Positions 38,128 through 47,902 are shown, counted from the first letter of the stretch. The stretch: DNA of 64,000 nucleotides from Granulicatella seriolae (GCF_024543085.1 NZ_JANHNZ010000004.1:1-64000); one strand, 5' to 3'. The notes: a model not told the origin generated them from the sequence alone. Numbers and translations are program-made.

Positions 38128-40133
38128 GTGTTAACACAAAAAGAAAAAGAAATTGTTAGATACCTCTACCAAAATAGAGAGCATTACTTAACCAGTAACG
38201 TTCTAGCTGATCATATTGTTGTGTCCGACCGAACTGTTCGAAAATATATCAAAAACATTATGGAATTTTTTCCAAAAACAACCTTGACCATAGATGCAAA
38301 GCCGGGCTATGGCTATCAAATGCACATTCATGATCTAGAAAAGTTTGATGTATTTATCCATCAACTGCGAGAAGACAACTTCTCAATTACAGCAACGCCC
38401 AATGAAAACTTTGAGTCAAGGGATAGACAAAACTATATCCTCAATAAACTTCTTTTTGAGCAAGACAAATACCATATGGAATCATTTATGGAGGAGTTGT
38501 ATGTTAGTCGTTCAACCATTTCTGGGGATATAAAGAAAATTAAAAAATCCATTTTGCCGTATCAGCTAAAATTAAGTGTTAAGTCTAATAAAGCCTTGGT
38601 GATTGAAGGTAGTGAGACCAACAAGCGTAGGTTTATTATGGACTACTTTTTTAGTGCACAGTATTTCAATACCATCAATCATTATATTGGTAATAGTTTT
38701 TTCATCAATACCATCAGCTTTGAGGAGATTACCTTGATTGTCTTAGATGAATGCCGTGAAGCTAACTTACGTTTATCGGATTTTGTTATCCAAAATATTG
38801 TGGTTCATATTTCCTTAGCCATAAGACGAGTGGCAGATGGTTTTGAGATTGCGCCTTTGGAGATGAAATGCCCTTGTGCCCTTAATAAGGAACTTGAAGT
38901 TGCTCAACGAATTCTAAGCCGGATTGAAAAAGCTACGGATATTGTCTTACCAGTAAATGAAGTCAACTACCTAGCTATCCACCTCTTAGGCAAGTCGAGA
39001 AACCTTCAATTAAAGCAAAATGGTCAAGAAACTAATGATGAATTAGGCCAACAAGTGGATCAAGCTTTGGAAGCTTTACACTTAAAAACCAATGGCCAAT
39101 TAGTCATTGATCAACAGCTAAGAATAGGGATTTTGACCCATCTAGAACAATTGTATATCCGCCTAGCGAATGGTACGAAACTGGAAAATCCTCTAAAAGA
39201 AGAGATTATCAAAGAGTATTACCAATCCTTTTTACTCTCTAAATTTTTGTTTGAGCAAATCCCAGCTTTTGCCGGTTTCCATTTTTCGGATGATGAGGTA
39301 GGTTATGTTGCTTTGCATATTATGGCATCCTTGGAAAGACACAGCCAAGAGAATACGCCAAGACTGTTGGTCATCTGTGCCACAGGTTATGGAAGTGCAC
39401 AGATGTTGAAGAGTAGAATAGAATCAGAATTCGGTTCATCTGTTTTGATTGCCGATGTCATTAGTTACTATGACTTGAACGAAGAAAAATTGAGGGATAT
39501 TGACCTAATTGTCACGTCAATCGACTTGTCCAATCTGATTTTTACGATCCCAATGATTCATGTCAGCGTTTTTTTGAAGGACAAGGAAAGAGACCAATTG
39601 AAACAAGCTGTCAATCAGTTGAAAACAAAACATAGCCAGAGAGAAAAACTTGATTTGATAAACGAGGCAGCAGAAACAGGTAAATCAATCTTTGATCATT
39701 ACTTCCAAGAAAATTCTGTTCTGTTTTACACGTCTGCCAGTAAAGAAATGGTACTTGTGGATTTGATAAAAGAACTTAGTCAAGGAGAAGCAGCTACTTA
39801 TAGGAAAGAGCTATCCAGTCTCATTGAGTCAAGAGAGCAATTAAGTTCCTTTGTCTTCTCAGAGGCGATTGCCGTGCCACATCCCCTAAAAGGTATCAGC
39901 AAAAAAGGAAAGGTAGGTTTGGCTATTATTAAAGAAGGTCTAGCCTGGAATAAAGACTTTCAAAAGATTCAGTTTGTTTTTCTTTTTCACCGAGTAAACA
40001 GGAAAATCCAAATCTTATTAAGATTAGCCAAGCTATCGTATCCCTGATTGAACAGCCAGACATTCAAAAAAAGATGATAGAAAGTCAAGATTATCAAACA
40101 ATTAGAGAAGAGTTTTCCAAACTGATTCTTTAA
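38128..40133 (+). pseudogene. PRD/EIIA-domain PTS transcription regulator, frameshifted near 3' end
   Basis: A BglG/MtlR/LicR-type activator. It has an N-terminal HTH (VLADHIVVSDRTVRKYI), a second HTH (LYVSRSTISGDIKKI), two PRD domains with conserved His (VVHISLAIRR, YLAIHLLGK, YVALHIMAS), an EIIB-like domain (LLVICATGYGSAQM) and a C-terminal EIIA domain with its His in SEAIAVPHPLKG. The frame ends early at 40047 after ...FVFLFHRVNRK. A -1 shift in the T5 run 39983-39987 restores SPSKQENPNLIKISQAIVSL and 48 codons to TAA 40131-40133. Full length would be about 668 residues. The truncated product keeps the DNA-binding and PRD parts and may still act. A sequencing error is possible. Confidence 0.85.
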
Positions 40134-40162
40134 ACAAGCTATAGAAAATGGAGGAAGTCGAG

Positions 40163-40483
40163 ATGAGTGAAGAAATACAAGTCATTGCATTTGAAATCAT
40201 TTTAAATAGTGGTAATGCCAGAACTCTTGTACATGAGGCCTTTGCGGCTATGCGAGAAGACAACTTTGCCTTAGCTGAAGAAAAGTTAGAAGAGTCCAAT
40301 GAAGAATTAATTCTAGCCCATAAAGCCCAAACTGGCCTACTACAAGAATATGCTAGTGGTAAGGAGATTGTCATGGAAGTCATCCTAGTACATGCACAAG
40401 ACCACCTGATGACGACCATGACCCTAAGAGAAGTGGCCTTTGAAATGTTGGCTCTTCATAGAAAACTAGCAACAATCGCATAG
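40163..40483 (+). CDS. PTS lactose/cellobiose-family EIIA
   Basis: About 106 residues, an all-helical phosphocarrier. Signatures are AFEIILNSGNARTLVHEA, HKAQTGLLQEYASG and the active-site His in VILVHAQDHLMTTMT. It receives phosphate from HPr. ATG 40148 lies inside ATGGAGG, so ATG 40163 is the probable start. Part of the IIB-IIA-IIC operon. Confidence 0.93.
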   Translation: MSEEIQVIAFEIILNSGNARTLVHEAFAAMREDNFALAEEKLEESNEELILAHKAQTGLLQEYASGKEIVMEVILVHAQDHLMTTMTLREVAFEMLALHRKLATIA

Positions 40484-40511
40484 TCTGTAAAACAATAAAG
40501 GAGGTGAAAGC

Positions 40512-41018
40512 GTGAAGCCAGAGTTGAAAGACACCATAGACAAGCATCGTAAGAAAACTAGTGTGGATAATTTTTATTACAACCGTTTTTTAGGGGTTCG
40601 TTATCTGAGTGCCTTATTGATTGTTACGAACGTTTATTGGTTAATTGCCTTAATACTCAGCGGATTTTCTTGGGCATGGATTTTGCCGATTATTCCATTG
40701 GCCGTCAGTTTGCCAGCTATTGCTGAACAAGTCAGATTATTCCGAGCAAGAGAACATGAAGCACCACATACCAAACGCTTATTACAAGTGACAGTTGCCA
40801 TCAATGTAATCAGTGGCGTGATGGTTATGACCCCATTATTTAGCAATTTATACCCATTCATTGTAAAAAGTCCAACAACACAAAATATTCTCTTATTAAT
40901 ATTACTAAGTGGTATATTACTTTCAATGATTGGCTTAGTTAAATTAAAACGAGTGGCAGAAAAAAGGGATAGACTCTATGCAAAAATTCAGGCTTATGAA
41001 AAGAGTGTCAAAGAGTAG
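40512..41018 (+). CDS. small membrane protein in PTS operon, function unknown
   Basis: 168 residues with a charged N-terminus (PELKDTIDKHRKKT), four predicted membrane helices (about 30-50, 55-75, 93-112, 122-143) and a charged C-terminal helix. No family motif was recognised. The GTG start has AAGGAGGTG upstream. It sits between EIIA and EIIC, co-oriented with close spacing, which suggests an accessory role in sugar transport or signalling. Proteins of this shape occur in some cellobiose-type PTS operons. Confidence 0.72.
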   Translation: MKPELKDTIDKHRKKTSVDNFYYNRFLGVRYLSALLIVTNVYWLIALILSGFSWAWILPIIPLAVSLPAIAEQVRLFRAREHEAPHTKRLLQVTVAINVISGVMVMTPLFSNLYPFIVKSPTTQNILLLILLSGILLSMIGLVKLKRVAEKRDRLYAKIQAYEKSVKE

Positions 41019-41053
41019 TGAGAAGAAAATGAATCAATAAGGAGATGAAAAAA

Positions 41054-42397
41054 ATGCAAGGAATATTTAATTTTTTGGAAAAGTATCTTATGGGACCAAT
41101 GGGGAAAATTGCGACCTTTAAGATTGTTCGTGCCATTATGGGTGCTGGGATGGCCAGTGTACCATTTACTATCGTCGGGTCTATGTTCTTAGTATTTGGG
41201 AATATTCCAACTACTTTTCCTAGTACACAAGCATTCTTCGACAACACAGTTTTTAGAGTGTATGACCTATTTATGTTAGGCTACAAGACAACCATGGGAA
41301 TGCTAGCTATTTATTTTGCTATTGTTATTGCCTATGAGTATGCTAAAATCTACGAACAAGAAGAAAAAGTAAAATTCAGTCCATTGAATGCTGGCCTACT
41401 TAGTATGTTTGCTTTCTTCCTATGTGTACCACAATTGACTTGGGCAGATGGTAAAATTTCTTTAGTTCATGAAGTGTCAGATACCGCTACCATTATTCAT
41501 GGTTGGGCAATGGGTGGTGACAGTGTAGCTCGTTTTGGTACTATTGGGGTCTTTGCAGCTATCATCATGGCTGTTGTAGCTGTTGAAATCTATCGTTTCT
41601 GTATTGTTAAAAATCTGACCATCAAGATGCCAGACTCTGTTCCAGAAGGTGTTTCACGTGCCTTCGCAGCTTTGATTCCAGCTTTCATGGTCGCTTTTGT
41701 AGTTATGATTATCAATGGAATCTTTATCGTTTTAGGAACAGATATCTTTGGAGTTATCGCTATTCCATTCTCATTTGTAATCAATATGACCAACTCTTGG
41801 CTAGGTATTATGGTTATTTACTTCCTAGTTCATGCTTTGTGGATTGTAGGGATTCACGGTGCCAATATCGTTATGGCTTTCGTTAACCCAATCCTTCTTA
41901 TCAATATGCAAGAAAATATTAATGGTGCTAATATTGCCTTCGCTGGTGAATTTACCAATGCATGGGTAACAATTGGTGGTTCTGGTGGTACTTTAGGTTT
42001 GACACTCTTCATTGCCTTCTTTGCTCGCTCTGAACAATTGAAACTTCTAGGAAGAGCATCAGTAGTGCCCGGGTTATTCAACATCAATGAACCAATCATC
42101 TTCGGTTTACCAATCGTGTATAACCCATATCTAGCGATTCCATTCTTCCTTTCTCCAATGGTGACAGCTTCTCTAGGTTACTTTGCAACTAGCTTAGGTT
42201 TTGTTAAGAAAATGATTGCCCAAGTGCCTTGGACTTCTCCAGGTGGGGTTGGTGCCTTTATCGGTACCGGTGGTGATGTCAATGCCTTCTTCTTAGGCCT
42301 AATCTGTGTGGTGGTATCCTTACTCATCTACTTACCATTTATTATCATGTATGACCGCAAGTTAGCTAAAGAAGAATTAGGTGAAGTTGCTGCATAA
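41054..42397 (+). CDS. PTS lactose/cellobiose-family EIIC permease
   Basis: About 447 residues with some ten membrane segments. Features of the family are FLEKYLMGPMGKIATFKIVRAI at the N-terminus, the HALWIVGIHGANIVMAF segment and NINEPIIFGLPIVYNPYLAIPF (the conserved N-E-P motif). It binds and moves the sugar, probably a beta-glucoside or related disaccharide; the exact sugar is unknown because no glycosidase is in the operon. ATG 41045 abuts AAGGAG, so ATG 41054 is preferred. Confidence 0.92.
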   Translation: MQGIFNFLEKYLMGPMGKIATFKIVRAIMGAGMASVPFTIVGSMFLVFGNIPTTFPSTQAFFDNTVFRVYDLFMLGYKTTMGMLAIYFAIVIAYEYAKIYEQEEKVKFSPLNAGLLSMFAFFLCVPQLTWADGKISLVHEVSDTATIIHGWAMGGDSVARFGTIGVFAAIIMAVVAVEIYRFCIVKNLTIKMPDSVPEGVSRAFAALIPAFMVAFVVMIINGIFIVLGTDIFGVIAIPFSFVINMTNSWLGIMVIYFLVHALWIVGIHGANIVMAFVNPILLINMQENINGANIAFAGEFTNAWVTIGGSGGTLGLTLFIAFFARSEQLKLLGRASVVPGLFNINEPIIFGLPIVYNPYLAIPFFLSPMVTASLGYFATSLGFVKKMIAQVPWTSPGGVGAFIGTGGDVNAFFLGLICVVVSLLIYLPFIIMYDRKLAKEELGEVAA

Positions 42398-42410
42398 TTC
42401 TATAAAACTT

Positions 42411-42453
42411 TCCATCAATTTTGGTCTATAAGGACGAAATTGATGGATTTTTT
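42411..42453 (+). terminator. terminator of the PTS operon
   Basis: TCCATCAATTT and AAATTGATGGA are perfect complements, followed by T6. Confidence 0.9.
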
Positions 42454-42509
42454 GTAGAAAAAATTGCATAAGGTGTATTTCACATGCTGAATTTATACGA
42501 CAATATTTC

Positions 42510-43757
42510 ATGTTTACAATAGTAATCTCGGAAGTAGTATTGACTGATGCGGAAGGAATTCTTGGTATAGGTGACTGGGGAACTAACGGGGTAGACATTT
42601 CAGTTGGTAAACTTATGGTCTACACAGCAGCAGCAGGTCTTGACCCAGCATCTATTATGCCAATCGTTATTGATGCAGGAACCAATAGACAAAGTCTTCT
42701 AGATGATGATCTTTATCTAGGAAATAAACAAGAAAGAGTCCGTGGTGACCGCTACTATGACTTTATTGACCAATTTGTAACTACAATTGAAAAACTTTTC
42801 CCTAAATTGTATCTACATTGGGAAGATTTCGGCCGACTTAATGCTGCTAATATTCTTGACAAGTATAAAGATAAGATTGTTACCTTTAATGACGATATTC
42901 AAGGAACTGGTATCATTACCTTAGCGGGTATTTTAGGAGCACTCAATATTTCTAAGATGAAATTTACTGATCAAAAATATGTCTGCTTTGGCGCTGGAAC
43001 TGCTGGTGCCGGAATCGTTAAGCGAATTTATCAAGAAATGATAGAACAAGGCTTATCTGAAGAAGAAGCAAAAGCTAAGTTTTACTTAGTGGATAAACAA
43101 GGTTTACTTTTTGAAGACACAGAAGGGTTGACTCCTGAGCAAGCTCCATTTACCAGAAAAAGAAGTGAGTTTAGTAATGCGGATGAATTAACGGATTTAC
43201 TAGCTGTGGTTAAGGCGGTTCATCCAACGACATTAGTGGGTACTTCTACCATTCATGGTGCCTTTACAGAAGAAATTGTTAAAGAAATGGCTGCCCATGT
43301 GGAACGTCCAATCATTTTTCCATTAAGTAATCCAACAAAACTAGCTGAAGCTACTGCACAAGATTTGTTAGCTTGGACAGATGGTAAAGCCTTGATTGCA
43401 ACAGGAATTCCTTATGAACCAATTGAATTCAATGGGGTGACCTATGATATTGGTCAGGCTAATAATGCCTTAGTTTATCCTGGATTAGGTTTAGGAACCT
43501 TAGCATCAACGGCACGAGTTCTTAATGATACCATGATTTCTAAAGCTACACATTCTCTTGGTGGATTGATTGACACTAGCAAACCAGGTGCGGGCGTCTT
43601 GCCACCAGTGTCCAAGTTAACCGAATTCTCTGAAACAGTTGCTATTGCAACAGGTCAAAGTGCTTTGGACCAAGGACTAAACAAAGAAGCCGTTAGCGAT
43701 ATTAAAAAAGCCATTGAAGATATGAAATGGGAGCCAGTATATAAGGAACTTACCTAA
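42510..43757 (+). pseudogene. mleS: malolactic enzyme, 5' truncated
   Basis: The open frame holds about 400 residues of a protein that is normally about 540. It starts in the middle of the enzyme at [19 protein letters not shown] and then runs intact: [15 protein letters not shown]-like [35 protein letters not shown] (NAD site), [10 protein letters not shown] and [15 protein letters not shown]. The first 130 or so residues, including the region with the catalytic Tyr, are absent, and the sequence upstream of about 42530 has no homologous frame. No ribosome site precedes the apparent start. Malolactic enzyme converts L-malate to lactate and CO2; the malate permease follows. I infer a deletion that also removed any upstream mleR. 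Confidence 0.85.
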
Positions 43758-43792
43758 TACTATTTCAATCTAACAATTGTTCCTAAGACGAA

Positions 43793-43823
43793 ACAAGGTT
43801 CCCATATTAAACGGGAACCTTGT
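43793..43823 (+). terminator. hairpin between mleS and malate permease
   Basis: ACAAGGTTCCC and GGGAACCTTGT are perfect complements with a 9-base loop. There is no T-run, so it may be an RNA-processing or partial termination site. Confidence 0.55.
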
Positions 43824-43861
43824 AAGTTTGGGATTGGTCAACTTAAAAAAGGAGTTTTCTT

Positions 43862-44827
43862 ATGGCAATTCTTACCTCTCTTGAAAGTATTGTACCTATT
43901 ATTTTATTGATTGCTCTAGGCTATTTTCTCAATGCTAGAGGATGGTTTTCTGAAAAATTTCCAGCTGATTTATCGAAGTATATCATGAATGCTGCACTTC
44001 CAGCATCAGTGTTTGTCTCTGTTTTGAAATACCTAACGAGGGACAAATTGCTCTCTTTATCAAGTGGTCTACTTTATTCATTTTCTTCTATCATTATTGG
44101 TTATGCTATGGCCTTTGCCCTTGTGAAACTTATGAAGATTAAGCCGGGACGCCGTGGTATTTTTATCAATACAATTGTCAATGCCAATACTATTTTTATC
44201 GGTCTGCCACTGAATATTGCACTTTTTGGTGATGATAGTTTACCTTATTTCTTAGTCTATTATGTAACCAATACAGTATCGACATGGGCTATCGGTGCAA
44301 TTATTATAGCTCAAGATGACCCAACTAAAGAAAAGGGAAGTCAAGGTGGGAACAGTTTCAATTGGAAGAAACTCTTACCAGCTCCCTTGCTTGGTTTTTT
44401 AGTAGCCTTAGTATTTTTAATTTTTGATATCCCTGTTCCAATTGCACTAAATTCTACGCTGACCTATCTAGGGGAGACTGTAACACCCTTATCCTTAATC
44501 TATATTGGAATAAGCTTACAGGTTGCCGGATTGAAGAGTATTCATTTTGATAGAGATACTATCGTCGCCATGCTAGGTCGCTTTGTGTTCGCTCCACTGG
44601 TTATGATTGGATTAGTATTAGGTGCTTCAGGAGTATTTGGTGCCTTACCGACTATAGAAGCCCATACCTTGATTATTCAATCTGCTGTACCAGCTCTAGC
44701 TGTGTTACCTATTCTAGCCAGTCAATCCCATGGTGATGTGGAATATGCTACCAATGTAGTAACCATATCTACCTTGCTGTTTGTGATAGTTGTGCCGCTA
44801 TTGAATATGCTGCTAGCCTATCTATAA
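43862..44827 (+). CDS. mleP: AEC-family transporter, probable malate permease
   Basis: 321 residues with about ten membrane helices in two halves. FVNANTIFIG-like NTIVNANTIFIGLPLNIALFG and SAVPALAVLPILASQ mark the auxin efflux carrier family. In lactic acid bacteria the member next to malolactic enzyme takes up malate or exchanges it for lactate, which is inferred here from its position after the mleS remnant. AAAAGGAG precedes the ATG. With mleS broken, its present role is open. Confidence 0.85.
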   Translation: MAILTSLESIVPIILLIALGYFLNARGWFSEKFPADLSKYIMNAALPASVFVSVLKYLTRDKLLSLSSGLLYSFSSIIIGYAMAFALVKLMKIKPGRRGIFINTIVNANTIFIGLPLNIALFGDDSLPYFLVYYVTNTVSTWAIGAIIIAQDDPTKEKGSQGGNSFNWKKLLPAPLLGFLVALVFLIFDIPVPIALNSTLTYLGETVTPLSLIYIGISLQVAGLKSIHFDRDTIVAMLGRFVFAPLVMIGLVLGASGVFGALPTIEAHTLIIQSAVPALAVLPILASQSHGDVEYATNVVTISTLLFVIVVPLLNMLLAYL

Positions 44828-44915
44828 TGGTTCTTATTTTTAAAATTGAACAAAAATTTTGTGTGGCTTGAAGAGGTTGGTAGAAAAGCAAAAAAATATA
44901 TCTATTTCTAAATCA

Positions 44916-45179
44916 CAAAAGAGTTTCCGAGAAAAGAAGCAGAAATTAAAATGGTGGCACCGTCATGAGCCTTGGTCTCACTGGCTTAGCTGTCTACGTG
45001 GCTGTAAATCGGCTGAAGCCGAAACATCCACTGTGCATCAGCTATGCTTTACACCGTTATTTCTGATAGATTTCTGGGGAACTCTTTTATTTGGTTGCCT
45101 TTTGGACTTTTTGCCCAGTCCCAGTCAGCTAAGCTATACACCATCATTTCTGCTTCTTTTCTCGGAAATTCTTTTGTTT
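44916..45179. repeat. structured repeat, copy E (hybrid of two nested copies)
   Basis: The outer stem is CAAAAGAGTTTCCGAGAAAA...GCAGAAAT at left and ATTTCTGC...TTTTCTCGGAAATTCTTTTG at right. Inside are the reverse core (GGTGGCACCG, GTCTCAC, CGGCTGAAGCCG) and, at 45062-45122, the right half of a second unit ending TTTTTGCCCAGTCCC, with no matching left half. The rest of the 580-base gap holds a gene remnant at 45241-45407. Confidence 0.75.
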
Positions 45180-45240
45180 GGTTATAATGTAGACGTTTTG
45201 CCTATTTTTCTTGCTACTAGTCACTCACATCAAATGACTA

Positions 45241-45407
45241 TTATTTTTGTAAAACTGAAATACGTTCTTGAATATGATTTCCCGAAACAATTTCATCTAC
45301 CATAGCGATAGCGTAATCTGCATAACTGATAACACTTTCACCTTTATTCTTTCTGGAATTCTTGTCCAGCTTATTGGTAGTTGATAATTTTGGCTCATCT
45401 ACTAACT
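45241..45407 (-). pseudogene. 3' remnant of an NAD(P)-binding (NmrA/SDR-like) oxidoreductase
   Basis: On the minus strand an open stretch ends at the stop codon 45241-45243 and encodes ...GESVISYADYAIAMVDEI and VSGNHIQERISVLQK. This is a strong match in pattern to the C-terminus of the YwnB-type NAD(P)H-binding protein family. No start codon or upstream part is present; the sequence runs into the end of fbp. The remnant is fused to unrelated DNA and cannot make a functional enzyme. Confidence 0.75.
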
Positions 45408-47330
45408 CTACTTCAACTTCTTTTTCAACCCAGCAATTTGTTCTAGTATTTGTTCACCAACAGAGGTATCTCTAACTCGTTTGCGTTCTAGCACGCGGTC
45501 AACAATCCTCATCGTAGATAAAACATCTAATTCATTCTTGATAGCTTCTTCTTTGGTCTCAAAATGTTGATGAGTCACCAGCTGCATGCCATAAGAATTA
45601 TAGAGTAGGGTGTAGCCATTGATCCCAGTTGTTTTGTGGTAAGGGTGAGAGAAACCACCATCAATAACGATTAATTTGCCTTCTGCTTTGATGGGGCATT
45701 CACCATTGATTTCTTCAACGGGAGTATGGCCATTAATGATATGGCTGTCAGGACCAGTCAGACCAAACTCGTTTAGAATGGAAGTAACAGTTTCTAGTGA
45801 TTCTCTAGCTTGGTAATAGGTATTTTTTTCTTCTTTATGAACACCTTTGTCATGAATATAGTAGCGTTCAAAGGTTCGCATATCTTGTTTTCCAAATAAA
45901 GAAGAGTAAGACCCAGTCCACAAATACCAAACAATATCAGTAGCGAAGTCGTCTGTGGTTTCTGGATTTTGATAACTAGCACGAACGTAGCTTTCAAACT
46001 GATCCAAGAGTGCCCGCCCATGATAAGACCTTCCTTCAAGGGTCAAACTGGCAAAGGTTTTATCCTTATTGAGTGGGATACAGCCATGTAAAAGTAGGTT
46101 ATCATTGTAGATGTGGTACAAACTACCTTTTTCATATAGGAAATCAATATGGCGGCGCAACTTTTCACTGTTTTGGAAAGAGTGTAAAAGCTTATTGAGC
46201 AGCTCTTCTTCCTCACTAGTCAAACTTGTTGGCTCCAAGGGATTGATGGTTGTTGCATTAAAATCTTCCAGAGGATAGGTCTCACCATCTATGGAAATGG
46301 TATTTTCTGAATAATTAATCCTATCTAAGAGTAGACGATGCTCCATCTGGAATTCTGGACGACGTTTAATTATGGCTGCTTCCAATTTGAATTGTAGCAT
46401 GGTAATAGCTTGATGCAGTTTGGAAACTTGTATAGCCTCGGCAAGGTCGCTAGAGGAGGTGTTTTTTTCAGAACCTTTAGGACGGAAAACCGCTTGGTCT
46501 TGGTAATACTGTTCAGCAAAATTGAAAAGTGGTCGCAAATTAATGCCATATTGATCCTCGATAATATCCAAATTGTTGTAACGAGCACAAATCCGAATGA
46601 CATTGGCCATGCAGACTAGAGAGCCGCTCATAGTCCCCATCCAAATCATGTCATGGTTGCCCCACTGAATATCCAACGAATGGTAGTGAATCAGGGTTTC
46701 CATGATTTTGTCTGGGTAGGGGCCACGGTCATAAATATCACCCACCACATGTAGATGGTCAACAATTAACTGCTGAATCACATAGGACAGGGCAACAATC
46801 ATGTCGTCTGCTTGCCCCAGTTCGATAAGATTGTCCAAAATTGCTTTGTAGTAAGCCTGTTTGTCGCCGCCAATATTGGATTTGTAAAGGAGTTCTTCGA
46901 TGATATAGGCAAAGCGAGTCGGCAAAGCTTTACGCACCTTCGAACGAGTATATTTACTAGCAACAAATTCTAAAAACTCAATCAAGCGATAGATGGTGAT
47001 GCCATACCAATCTTGTAGCAGTTCAAGTGAGTCAAACTCCTCTTGAATTAGGGACAATTTTTCTTCGGGATAAATGATGAGTGTAGATAGCTTTGAGATA
47101 TCAGGCTGGGTCAAGCGGCCATCAAAGAGGTCGTGCAGCTTAACTCGTACGCTACCTGAAGCGTTGCGCAGAATGTGTTGGAAGGAGAAATATTCCCCAT
47201 GCAAATCACTGACAAAGTGCTCCGTGCCCTTGGGTAAGTCTAAGATAGCTTCAAGATTAATTAACTCAGCAATAATTTCATCCTCTGTATGGAACTGTTT
47301 AGAGGAAGCTCTTTTAAATGGTTTGGGCAT
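45408..47330 (-). CDS. fbp: fructose-1,6-bisphosphatase, class III
   Basis: About 640 residues, the usual length for the Firmicutes class III enzyme. It hydrolyses fructose-1,6-bisphosphate to fructose-6-phosphate for gluconeogenesis. Calcineurin-type metal motifs are visible as FVSDLHGEY near residue 40, HVVGDIYDRGPYPDKI and QWGNHDMIWMG, with HIINGHTPV and VIDGGFSHPYHKTTG further on. The frame is open upstream to 47390, but AAGGAGTGACTCGT directly precedes ATG 47330, where the conserved N-terminus begins. The stop lies next to the NmrA remnant. Confidence 0.94.
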   Translation of the reverse strand: MPKPFKRASSKQFHTEDEIIAELINLEAILDLPKGTEHFVSDLHGEYFSFQHILRNASGSVRVKLHDLFDGRLTQPDISKLSTLIIYPEEKLSLIQEEFDSLELLQDWYGITIYRLIEFLEFVASKYTRSKVRKALPTRFAYIIEELLYKSNIGGDKQAYYKAILDNLIELGQADDMIVALSYVIQQLIVDHLHVVGDIYDRGPYPDKIMETLIHYHSLDIQWGNHDMIWMGTMSGSLVCMANVIRICARYNNLDIIEDQYGINLRPLFNFAEQYYQDQAVFRPKGSEKNTSSSDLAEAIQVSKLHQAITMLQFKLEAAIIKRRPEFQMEHRLLLDRINYSENTISIDGETYPLEDFNATTINPLEPTSLTSEEEELLNKLLHSFQNSEKLRRHIDFLYEKGSLYHIYNDNLLLHGCIPLNKDKTFASLTLEGRSYHGRALLDQFESYVRASYQNPETTDDFATDIVWYLWTGSYSSLFGKQDMRTFERYYIHDKGVHKEEKNTYYQARESLETVTSILNEFGLTGPDSHIINGHTPVEEINGECPIKAEGKLIVIDGGFSHPYHKTTGINGYTLLYNSYGMQLVTHQHFETKEEAIKNELDVLSTMRIVDRVLERKRVRDTSVGEQILEQIAGLKKKLK

Positions 47331-47474
47331 ACGAGTCACTCCTTCATTAAGTCTTTTTGTTATTATTGCTTTTTTGCTAGAAAAATACAAGTCAAGAAAT
47401 ACAAACTGAAAGGAATCTTTAGAAAATTGGGAATGGGCAAAAGTTTGTATAGAATTTTATCTGCTTTTTAATCA

Positions 47475-47902
47475 CAAAAGAGTTGCCGAGACAGGCATCA
47501 GAAATGAGGACGGTGACACCACCGAAAGCCTAGGTCTTTCGGTTTAGCTGTCTACGTATTTGTAAGGGGCTGGGCAAAGACTCTGTAATAAAATAAAAGA
47601 ATTCTAAATCATAAAATAGTTCTAAATCATAAAATAGTTCCCCAGAAATCTATCCGAAATGGGAACGGTGGCACCGCCGTGAGCCTTGGTCTCACTGGCT
47701 TAGCTGTCTACGTGGCTGTAATCGGCTGAAGCCGAAACATCCACTGTGCGTCAGCTATGCTATACACCGTTATTTCGGATAGATTTCTGGGGAACTATTT
47801 TATTTAGTGACCATTTGGACTTTTTGCCCAGCCCCAACAGCTACTGTGCATCAGCTATGCTTTACACCGTCTTCTGATGCCTGTCTCGGCAACTCTTTTG
47901 TT
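47475..47902. repeat. structured repeat, outer copy F1, interrupted by F2
   Basis: The arms are CAAAAGAGTTGCCGAGACAG...GCATCAGAA at left and TTCTGATGC...CTGTCTCGGCAACTCTTTTG at right. The core arm reads CCGAAAG...CTTTCGG in place of the usual CCGTGAG...CTCAC, changed on both sides. Its core is split at 47565/47836 by a complete second copy. Left-flanking GGGAATGGGCAAAAGTTTG resembles the outer end of full units. Confidence 0.8.
47566..47835. repeat. structured repeat, inserted copy F2 (270 bp)
   Basis: Exact ends are visible because it splits another copy: GGGGCTGGGCAAA at left and TTTGCCCAGCCCC at right. The interior is almost identical to the copy at 22328-22580, with one extra tandem copy of TTCTAAATCATAAAATAG. 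The core is in reverse orientation. Confidence 0.85.

Noticed and set aside
44859..45305. Open frame of 148 codons after the malate permease
   Set aside because: It runs through the structured repeat, has no ribosome site and its protein sequence is the translated repeat core; not a gene.
47566..47835. Target-site duplication around the inserted repeat
   Set aside because: Flanks read TTTGTAA on the left and AACAGC on the right; at most two bases (AA) match, which is too short to claim.
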